Source of the DNA: an uncultured Bacteroidales bacterium
Lineage (GTDB): Bacteria; Bacteroidota; Bacteroidia; Bacteroidales; UBA11471
Length of the DNA stretch: 32,123 nucleotides
NCBI GenBank assembly: GCA_947589325.1
Contig: CANQAM010000023.1
Coordinates: 1-32,123, forward strand
Reading direction: 5' to 3'
Positions 8,151 through 14,549 of the stretch are shown in pieces. A program made the translations under genes and the position numbers. Each line of letters begins with the position of its first letter. Positions within the stretch are counted from its first letter, which is position 1. Below the pieces are notes generated by a model, which made no database searches, had not been told where the DNA came from, and saw only the letters and a program-made list of their open reading frames with translations.

Positions 8151-8513
8151 GATGTTTGTATTTGTTTAATTCGTTGTTTTCAGTTTTGATATAGATTCAA
8201 GGTTTTTTAGAAATAGAATTTTGATTTTGCAAGTTTACGAAAAAGTTTCTATCTTGCCAATAGTTATACAAAATATTTTTTCAACATTCTGTAAAGTTTT
8301 CCGTTTTATCAAACAATGATATTGATTATCAATAAATTAAAAAATATCAAAGAGGAAAAAGTTTTCCATTTGTGAAAATAGAGGCATCATTTTTTCGGCA
8401 ATGCCTTACCCAATAAGAAGATTTCTTTACATCGCCTCTCCGATAATTTCTTTCTCTTTTTTCTTTATTATATTAAAATAAACCGTATATTTGTTCAACT
8501 AATTTCATCGACT
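8151..8513. other. Divergent regulatory region between nrdJ and the nitroreductase gene
   Basis: This 363-bp AT-rich stretch has no gene. Contents: a perfect 15-bp palindrome TATTGATTATCAATA (8320-8334); a 14-bp near-palindrome GGAAAAAGTTTTCC (8354-8367) whose right part AAAGTTTTCC repeats at 8293-8302; the nitroreductase promoter box (8486-8493); and a weak leftward promoter candidate for nrdJ (TTGG at 8260-8257, 19 nt, TAAACTTG at 8237-8230). Confidence 0.45.
8486..8493 (+). promoter_or_regulatory. -7 box of the nitroreductase promoter
   Basis: TATATTTG matches the Bacteroides TAnnTTTG element exactly and lies 20 nt before the ATG at 8514. The -33 region is only T-rich (near 8455-8466), without a clean TTTG. 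Confidence 0.65.
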
Positions 8514-9260
8514 ATGGATTTGAACTTTCTCAAAAATCGTCGCACTATACGGAAGTATAGCGACAAAGATATTCCCGATTCGCTGCTGAACGAACTTTTG
8601 GAAGCGGCTTTCCGCGTCTCCACCACCGGCAATATGCAGGTGTATAGTGTCGTCGTTACCCGCGATGCCGAGAACAAGAAAAAACTCGCGCCGGCGCACT
8701 TCAACCAACCGACGGTAACGGAGGCTCCGGTGGTATTGACTTTTTGCGCCGACTTCAACCGCTTTGTCAAATGGTGCGAACAACGTCATGCCGTGCCCGG
8801 ATACGATAACTTCCAGTCGTTCTTTACCGCCTGCATCGACGCGCTGCTGGCGGCCCAGCAATTCTGTACGGCGGCCGAAGCTGCCGGATTGGGCATCTGC
8901 TATTTGGGCACGACCACTTATAACGCCGACCAAATAATCAAGGCATTGAACCTTCCCCGACGGGTGGTGCCCGTAACCACCATTACCGTAGGCTATCCGG
9001 CGGCGGTGCCCGAACAGCCGGAGCGCCTGCCCCTCGAAGCTATCGTCCACCGCGAAAGTTACCGCGACTACACGGCTGCCGACATCGACCGCCTGTATGC
9101 CGAGAAAGAGAATCTTCCCGTCAATAAAGGATTCGTCGCCGAGAACAACAAAGAAACTCTGGCACAGGTATTTACGGATATTCGTTATCCGAAAGCCAAC
9201 AACGAACATTTTTCCGACGTTTTCCTGCACGTCATCGAAGAACAGGGCTTCCACTTCTAA
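8514..9260 (+). CDS. FMN-dependent nitroreductase family protein (NfsA/Frp-like)
   Basis: This 248-residue flavoprotein belongs to the nitroreductase fold. The N-terminus 'LKNRRTIRKYSDKDIPDSLL' (residues 6-25) is the classic FMN-phosphate-binding RRSxRxF-like segment. 'STTGNMQVYSVVVT' (36-49) is the second flavin contact, and 'TAAEAAGLGICYLGT' (120-134) is the conserved helix and glycine turn. The C-terminal extension after about 185 ('RESYRDYTAADIDRLYAEKE') resembles the NfsA/Frp subgroup that uses NADPH. Likely activity is two-electron reduction of quinones or nitro compounds; the physiological substrate cannot be deduced. It is a monocistronic gene, divergent from nrdJ and convergent with dnaA. 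Confidence 0.85.
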   Translation: MDLNFLKNRRTIRKYSDKDIPDSLLNELLEAAFRVSTTGNMQVYSVVVTRDAENKKKLAPAHFNQPTVTEAPVVLTFCADFNRFVKWCEQRHAVPGYDNFQSFFTACIDALLAAQQFCTAAEAAGLGICYLGTTTYNADQIIKALNLPRRVVPVTTITVGYPAAVPEQPERLPLEAIVHRESYRDYTAADIDRLYAEKENLPVNKGFVAENNKETLAQVFTDIRYPKANNEHFSDVFLHVIEEQGFHF

Positions 9261-9284
9261 ACACGGCTTTGCGTCATAAAACAA

Positions 9285-9317
9285 GCGGGGGCGGGATTTT
9301 CATAATCCCGTCCCCGC
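9285..9317. terminator. Terminator between nitroreductase gene and dnaA
   Basis: A 14-bp GC-rich stem, GCGGGGGCGGGATT (9285-9298) with AATCCCGTCCCCGC (9304-9317), closes a 5-nt loop. The leftward transcript continues into TTGTTTTA, so it suits dnaA slightly better than the rightward gene. Confidence 0.75.
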
Positions 9318-9347
9318 ACATTTCCGAGACGTCTTTTGAATCCTGTC

Positions 9348-10745
9348 TTACATCTTCAACGTCTGCTCTATTTCTTCCACCTGCGCCCGCAGTTTTTTGT
9401 CTATTTCCACTTGGTCGGCTATCGTCTTGCAGGCATAATGCACGGTTGCATGGTCTTTTCCGCCCAAGCGCAATCCGATATACGCCAACGGGTGGTCGGT
9501 GTATTTCTTGGAGAGATACATGGAAATCTGCCGTGCCAGTGCTATTTCACGCTTCCGTGTTTTCGATTGCAGCAAACCCACTTCCATATTATAATAAGCG
9601 CACACTTTCTGTTGTATCAGTTCTATGGTAATCTGCTGTTTGCGCATCTGTACGATCGACGCCAGCACACATTCTGCCATATCTACCGAAATTTCCTTTT
9701 TGAGAATGACCGAACGAGCTATCAACGACGATACGATACCCTCCAATTCCCGCACGTTGGAGACATTTCGTGCAACGGAGTCGATTACATCATCGGAGAT
9801 GACGATGCCGTCTTTCTTCAATTTATTGCGTAAGATGCTTTTTCGCAGTTCGTAGTCGGGGCGCTCCACTTCTGCCGAAAGCCCCCATTTGAAACGGGTG
9901 AGCAGTCGTTCTTCCATACCTTCGAGCGACACCGGCGGACGGTCGGAAGTCAATACCAACTGTTTCCCTGTCTGGTGCAAATGATTGAAAATATGGAAGA
10001 AAGTATTTTGTGTAGCCGTTTTTCCCGCCAAATCCTGTATATCATCGATAAGCAGTACATCGATACTTTGGTAGAAATTGATGAAATCGTTTACGGTGTT
10101 GTTGCGCACGGCGTTGGTGTATTGCACCTGAAAAAGGTGCGACGAGAGATACAGCACGCGCGCCTGAGGATTCAGGGCTTTCGCCTTTGCCCCGACAGCC
10201 TGTATCAAATGGGTCTTTCCCACTCCCGACTCTCCATAAAGGAACAGCGGATTAAAAGCGGTTTTTCCGGGCTGCATGGCAACACTCTCGCCGGCTGAAC
10301 GAGCCAGCAGGTTGCTGCTTCCGGCAAGATAGTTGTCGAAACTGTAACAAGGATTGAGCTGTGAATCGAGTTCCTTATATACAGGCTGTTTGAACGGATC
10401 GGCCACCCGCGTGGGCTCCGTTACGCCTTTGTAGGATTTCTGAGTATCGGTAGTGGAGCGGAAAGACACGGTTTCGTTTGTTTCCGGTTCTTTTACGACA
10501 GATGTATGGTAGGACAAGCGAATATCTTGCCCGAAAACGCGCATCAGCGTACGTTGAAGAATATCGGCGAAATGTTCGTCAAGGTACTCGCAAAAGAATC
10601 GAGACGGGACCTGTATTGTCAATTCATTATCGGAGTATCGAATCGCACGAGTCGGTTCAAACCATGTTTCGTATTGCTTTTCCGATATATTGTCTCTGAT
10701 AATGGATAAACAGCGGTCCCACAATGAGACATAGTCTAACTCCAT
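9348..10745 (-). CDS. dnaA: Chromosomal replication initiator protein DnaA
   Basis: This 465-residue protein has all four DnaA domains. Domain I (1-80, 'LWDRCLSIIRDNISEKQYETWFEP') handles self-association and helicase loading. A variable linker follows (80-128). The AAA+ domain (about 129-345) has Walker A GESGVGKT (171-178), Walker B LLIDDIQD (231-238), sensor 1 'LVLTSDRPP' (263-271) and sensor 2 'NVRELEG' (330-336). The DNA-binding domain (370-465) ends with the signature 'YIGLRLGGKDHATVHYACK'. It binds DnaA boxes and opens oriC in an ATP-dependent way. The gene is alone, with terminators on both sides, and lacks the dnaN/recF neighbours seen in many bacteria; isolated dnaA is usual in Bacteroidales. 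Confidence 0.97.
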   Translation of the reverse strand: MELDYVSLWDRCLSIIRDNISEKQYETWFEPTRAIRYSDNELTIQVPSRFFCEYLDEHFADILQRTLMRVFGQDIRLSYHTSVVKEPETNETVSFRSTTDTQKSYKGVTEPTRVADPFKQPVYKELDSQLNPCYSFDNYLAGSSNLLARSAGESVAMQPGKTAFNPLFLYGESGVGKTHLIQAVGAKAKALNPQARVLYLSSHLFQVQYTNAVRNNTVNDFINFYQSIDVLLIDDIQDLAGKTATQNTFFHIFNHLHQTGKQLVLTSDRPPVSLEGMEERLLTRFKWGLSAEVERPDYELRKSILRNKLKKDGIVISDDVIDSVARNVSNVRELEGIVSSLIARSVILKKEISVDMAECVLASIVQMRKQQITIELIQQKVCAYYNMEVGLLQSKTRKREIALARQISMYLSKKYTDHPLAYIGLRLGGKDHATVHYACKTIADQVEIDKKLRAQVEEIEQTLKM

Positions 10746-11084
10746 TTTACAGTTGTATCAAAAATTCTATTCCAAAAACACTCTACAAAATTCCAAATTC
10801 TTTTCGGAAAAACAAAATCGATTTTTTCTTGTTTTTTTCGATTTCATTACAAAAAGCTGGCTTTTAGCCCCTTATATTTCATGTTTTTTCACGTATTAAA
10901 TCGTAAAAATACTTTTGTTACATTCCTAATAATCAATTATTTACACGAATCGATAAGTTTATTTTCATATTTTATTGACTTTTTCCAATTGAAAAAAGCC
11001 CCCTATTTAAGGCGGCTTTTTTCGAGCGTATCAAAAAAATGCAGACATCGCCGATATTTAGAATGTATATAAATAATAAATCTG
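10746..11084. other. AT-rich region upstream of dnaA
   Basis: This 339-bp gap has no gene. The only clear element is the hairpin terminator at 10992-11022. I looked for an origin (clusters of TTATCCACA-like DnaA boxes) and found none; I also found no consensus TAnnTTTG box for dnaA. Confidence 0.5.
10991..11022. terminator. Terminator of the amidase-MCE operon
   Basis: AAAAAAGCC-CC (10992-11002) pairs with GG-CGGCTTTTTT (11011-11022) with one mismatch. It lies 60 nt downstream of the leftward MCE gene and has T-runs on both strands. Confidence 0.75.
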
Positions 11085-11981
11085 TTATTTCTTACCTCCG
11101 AAGAGAGAGAAATGAACATAGCGTTTCGGGTGCAACCGCAAATCGAGAAGCAAGGAATCGGCATCGAGTACAGTAGTATTCAAGGAATTATAAAGCGTCT
11201 TATCCGTAAGCAGGGCGCCCACCGTATTGTCCGGCGATTGCAGCCGAGCCACAAGCATATTGACGGAGAGTACCACCTCGTCGATATGTTTTATGGTTCT
11301 TCTGATGCCGACCTCTTTGAGTTCGGTCGTAAGATGATTTACATTGCCGGTAATCTGTTTTACATCGCTTACGATAGCCGGCACGTCTTCTGCCATTAAG
11401 CCGGTAAGATTAGCGGAGGCATGTTTCAAATCCGTCGATATCGCGGAGATATTGGAGAGCGAAGTTTGGAGCTCCTGCGATTGGACAATAGCGTTCAGAG
11501 TGGTCAGAATGCTGTCGAGCTTGGGCATCAACACCGTAATCGAAGGCAATAAATCTTTCTGCACCTCTCCCATAAAACCGCTATCGATTTCGCCTTCCAG
11601 AAAATCGCCCGGGTGATGCAGCTCCGATACATATTGGTTCAGAACGAGGTTCAGGGTGACCGTACCCAGCAAGTCCGAAGTCAAGAGCACCTTACTGCCT
11701 TCGGGCACTTTCAGTTTTTTGTCCAGACTTACCTCCACCACGACACCGTGCGAGTTGGCGTAATCGTATTGTATGTCGCGCACAAGTCCCACTTTGAAAC
11801 CATCGACGTTGATAGGCGTCGATATGGTAAGTCCCGTTACATTTTCATAACGGATATAATAGTAGTTCGAGGGGTGCATCAGATTGACACCTTTCAGAAA
11901 CTCTATGCCCGCATAGAGTATTACAGCGCTTATAATCACCGAAATAGCGATTTTCACTTCTTTGGTAAAATACTTTTTCAT
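11085..11981 (-). CDS. MlaD/MCE-domain protein, inner-membrane anchored
   Basis: This 298-residue protein has one N-terminal membrane helix (residues 9-28, 'VKIAISVIISAVILYAGI') and an MCE domain (about 38-115, from 'YYYIRYENVTGLTISTPINV' to 'LLGTVTLNLVL'). A long helical, coiled-coil-prone tail follows (145-245, rich in 'LDSILTTLNAIV' and 'DVKQITGNVNHLTTELK' heptads). MCE proteins form hexameric rings or tubes that carry lipids between inner and outer membranes; the long tail fits a needle-like channel. It follows the amidase gene by 16 nt in one operon, a pairing I recall as common in Bacteroidota. The usual permease and ATPase genes (mlaE, mlaF) are not in this window, so they must be elsewhere. 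Confidence 0.88.
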   Translation of the reverse strand: MKKYFTKEVKIAISVIISAVILYAGIEFLKGVNLMHPSNYYYIRYENVTGLTISTPINVDGFKVGLVRDIQYDYANSHGVVVEVSLDKKLKVPEGSKVLLTSDLLGTVTLNLVLNQYVSELHHPGDFLEGEIDSGFMGEVQKDLLPSITVLMPKLDSILTTLNAIVQSQELQTSLSNISAISTDLKHASANLTGLMAEDVPAIVSDVKQITGNVNHLTTELKEVGIRRTIKHIDEVVLSVNMLVARLQSPDNTVGALLTDKTLYNSLNTTVLDADSLLLDLRLHPKRYVHFSLFGGKK

Positions 11982-11997
11982 ATCGTATTGATTTATT

Positions 11998-13059
11998 TCA
12001 TTTCACTTTGACACCGTTTTTGAATGCTACGATGAACGCATCTTTGAACAATCGTTTCACTTTTGGCAATTCGGCAAGCACATCTTCGCGACGGGTCGAT
12101 TCGCCGTAGGTATATTTGTACATATTGTTTTCTTCGTAATACGACACAGGCGACAATCCCTTAAACTCGGACGCCTTGCCCGTGAGTTTCTTTTTCGATG
12201 CCATAAGCTGTATCTTATATACGACACCGGAAGAAGTCTGAGCGGTCGTCCCATTGCCGGCAACCGAAGTCGAATGACCCGACTGTCTTTTGCGCAGCGT
12301 TTCGTCTTTGTAGCTCACAAAGGCTTTGTATATCGATTCCGCCAGTTTTTCACGGGAGGCGTCTTTTGCCAAATAAGCCGCATCGGCGGGATTGGTAACA
12401 TATCCCACCTCTACGAGTATGCGGGGCATGGTGGCCTGTCGGAGTACCAGAAAATTGGCCTGACGCACACTTCGGTCGGGCCGATGCGCCAATACGCGGA
12501 ACTGCTCCTGCACCAACGAAGCGAAGTGTATGCTTTGCTCCATATATTTATCCTGCACGAAATCGAGTATGATGCCCGACTCCGGCGAATTGGGGTCGTA
12601 GCCCTGATATGAGGTAGAATAATCGTCTTCCAGATAGATAACCGAGTTTTCCCGTTTGGCTATCTCCCGATTTTCCGCCTGCCCTCTGTCGGGCGTAAAC
12701 ACATACGTTTCCGTACCGCTCGCCGACGTATTGCCGGCAGCGTTGGTATGTATCGAAATGAAAAGGTCGGCTTTGGCTTTATTGGCGATGTTCGCACGCT
12801 CTTTCAAGGTAACGAACACATCTTTCGAACGGGTATATATCACACGGGCATCGGAACAATTCTGTCGTATCTTTTTCCCCAATTTCAAGGCGACTGCCAA
12901 ATTTATGTCTTTCTCTTTCTGACGATTGGCTATTGCGCCCGGGTCTTCGCCGCCATGTCCGGCGTCGATTACGACCACGAACTTATCTTTTGTCTGCCCC
13001 ACTGTCGGCCACGAGAGAGCAAACAAACACACTATCAATATATATATCCTTTTTTTCAT
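11998..13059 (-). CDS. N-acetylmuramoyl-L-alanine amidase with SPOR-like C-terminus
   Basis: This 353-residue envelope enzyme cleaves the amide bond between MurNAc and the peptide stem of peptidoglycan, usually at division sites. The start was set at 13059 (MKKRIYILIVCLFAL) because it opens a signal peptide; the open frame extends 31 codons further upstream without features. The Amidase_3 domain covers about 26-250: zinc ligands His35 (DAGHGG), Glu49 (EKDINLA) and His104 (ISIHTNA), and catalytic Glu217 (LVEVGYVTNP). A Ser/Thr-rich linker (258-277) leads to a SPOR-like module (278-353, 'GVVYKIQLMASKKKL') that would target denuded septal glycan. It is first in an operon with the MCE gene. A TATCTTTG box lies about 50 nt upstream. 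Confidence 0.92.
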   Translation of the reverse strand: MKKRIYILIVCLFALSWPTVGQTKDKFVVVIDAGHGGEDPGAIANRQKEKDINLAVALKLGKKIRQNCSDARVIYTRSKDVFVTLKERANIANKAKADLFISIHTNAAGNTSASGTETYVFTPDRGQAENREIAKRENSVIYLEDDYSTSYQGYDPNSPESGIILDFVQDKYMEQSIHFASLVQEQFRVLAHRPDRSVRQANFLVLRQATMPRILVEVGYVTNPADAAYLAKDASREKLAESIYKAFVSYKDETLRKRQSGHSTSVAGNGTTAQTSSGVVYKIQLMASKKKLTGKASEFKGLSPVSYYEENNMYKYTYGESTRREDVLAELPKVKRLFKDAFIVAFKNGVKVK

Positions 13060-13108
13060 GGCTCGCTTCTGTCTTTTGCCTGAAAATAGCCCTATAATAA
13101 TTGATGGG

Positions 13109-13116
13109 CAAAGATA
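13109..13116 (-). promoter_or_regulatory. -7 box for the amidase-MCE operon
   Basis: On the minus strand TATCTTTG matches TAnnTTTG, 50 nt upstream of the amidase start at 13059. No exact TTTG lies at the expected -33 position. Confidence 0.5.
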
Positions 13117-13240
13117 CGAAAAAATAAAATAACAAGATTTTTTTACCGACAAAAAGAATATCTATTCCGACGAAACAGCGACAAAAAGTCGATATGTTTC
13201 TTTTTTACTTTTTTTATTTCTTTCGTCTTATGAAATGCAC

Positions 13241-13248
13241 TATCTTTG
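13241..13248 (+). promoter_or_regulatory. -7 box for the CHU_C-domain gene and uvrA
   Basis: TATCTTTG, 17 nt before the ATG at 13266, has a TTTC (13217-13220) 20 nt upstream as a near-consensus -33 box. This supports the internal start and shows that the longer open frame from 13194 would begin upstream of the promoter. Confidence 0.6.
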
Positions 13249-13265
13249 AAAGAAATTTTTTCCCG

Positions 13266-14546
13266 ATGAAAAAACTTTGGTTCGCTTGCTTCTTGTTATT
13301 TCCGTTACTGTCTGCTGCCCAGACAATAAGCGTCGATGATGCTTATTGTTTCCAACCCGAGAATGCGGGCGGTCTGGCGGCAATATACGTCGTTCCGTCC
13401 GGCGAAACGGTGACCTTGCGCTACACTTCGTTATCGACAGCGGAGATACACTGGTATCGCTTCGGCAGCGGCGGTACCTCGTCACGGGTGGAGGTCGCCG
13501 GCATACAGAGCGGCAACATCGCCACACTGCCCAATGCCGACAAAGACTGCGGATACATGGTACAGCAAGAGGGCGCAAATTCTGTGTGCGTATGGCTCGC
13601 CTCGTATCGGAACATTACCGCCTGCACGGTAGCCGACCGGCAGGAGAATGTTTGCGAAAGCGTACTTTTACAGGGAGAAGGTTTTGCCATACCTTATTAT
13701 ACGACAAGCGGACTACGGAGATTTATTCCGCGTCAAGTACGCTATACGACCGCCGTATGGGACGAATCGGCACAGGCGATGCGCGAAAACGAAACCGTAA
13801 CGGTTTCGGCATCGGTCGTATCGGACACGGAAATGGAAATCCCCGCCCCTTACGGATATTCCTCTATTACCGTAATCGACGCCATACCCGAAGCATGGGG
13901 CGCACCGGCAACGGAAATTCCCGCCGGAGAATACGACTCGCCGGCCATACTGATGAAAGCCGTCGTAGAACAACAGCAACGCGATGCCGCCAACGAATCC
14001 GGTGAAATGCCGTCGGAGGGTTTCGGCGGCTCGGCTCCGGTGAACATGACTTTCACCGCATACGTGAACGGCAACAATTACTATGCGTGGGAATTTGCGA
14101 GCGACGAAGAATTTACGACCGTCGATGCCATCTACCCCGAACAGCATCTGGAATACGCATTTAAGGAAGAAGGCACGACCTACGTGCGCCTGCACGCCTA
14201 CAATGATTATTGCGAGCGCGACACCATGTTTACCGTATCGGTCGGCGAATCGAAACTGGAAGCGCCGAACGCCTTTTCGCCCTACGGCAGTCCGGGCGTA
14301 AACGACGAATGGAAAGTGGCGTATAAATCGATTGTCGATTTCAAGTGCTGGATATTCAACCGCTGGGGCGAAGAGATGTTCCGCTTTGATGACCCCGCTT
14401 CGGGCTGGGACGGCCGTTATCGCGGCAAACTGGTACCGCCCGGTGTTTATTATTATGTCATCGAAGCACGCGGCGCCGACGGCCAAAAATACAAACTGAA
14501 AGGGCATATCAACATTCTCCGTCCGAAGAATATCGACAAGGAATGA
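13266..14546 (+). CDS. Secreted protein with CHU_C (T9SS type B / gliding-motility) C-terminal domain
   Basis: This 426-residue protein begins with a signal peptide (MKKLWFACFLLFPLLSAAQ). The open frame extends 24 codons upstream, but the promoter box and signal peptide favour 13266. The middle (20-330) is beta-rich with several cysteines and PKD/Ig-like character near 265-325 ('FTAYVNGNNYYAWEFAS', 'TTYVRLHAYNDYCERDTMF'). The last 92 residues (335-426) match the CHU_C/type B sorting domain: 'NAFSPYGSPGVNDEW', 'CWIFNRWGEEMFRF', 'GWDGRYRGKLVPPGVYYYVI'. In organisms with a type IX secretion system this domain directs export to the surface; in others its job is unclear. Three nucleotides separate it from uvrA, so the two are very likely co-transcribed. 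Function of the N-terminal part is unknown. Confidence 0.8.
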   Translation: MKKLWFACFLLFPLLSAAQTISVDDAYCFQPENAGGLAAIYVVPSGETVTLRYTSLSTAEIHWYRFGSGGTSSRVEVAGIQSGNIATLPNADKDCGYMVQQEGANSVCVWLASYRNITACTVADRQENVCESVLLQGEGFAIPYYTTSGLRRFIPRQVRYTTAVWDESAQAMRENETVTVSASVVSDTEMEIPAPYGYSSITVIDAIPEAWGAPATEIPAGEYDSPAILMKAVVEQQQRDAANESGEMPSEGFGGSAPVNMTFTAYVNGNNYYAWEFASDEEFTTVDAIYPEQHLEYAFKEEGTTYVRLHAYNDYCERDTMFTVSVGESKLEAPNAFSPYGSPGVNDEWKVAYKSIVDFKCWIFNRWGEEMFRFDDPASGWDGRYRGKLVPPGVYYYVIEARGADGQKYKLKGHINILRPKNIDKE

Positions 14547-14549
14547 TTT

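Noticed and set aside
8320-8334. Canonical FNR box
   Set aside because: The TTGAT/ATCAA arms are separated by 1 nt instead of 4, so it is reported only as a palindrome.
8151-8513. Cobalamin riboswitch before nrdJ
   Set aside because: No B12-box-like conserved core; the region is simple AT-rich DNA with palindromes.
10746-11084. Chromosomal origin (oriC) next to dnaA
   Set aside because: AT-rich, but no cluster of TTATCCACA-like boxes on either strand.
13060-13152. Upstream start for the amidase
   Set aside because: It adds 31 residues before the signal peptide and overlaps the candidate promoter box.
13194-13265. Upstream start for the CHU_C-domain protein
   Set aside because: It would lie upstream of the -7 box and place 24 residues before a proper signal peptide.
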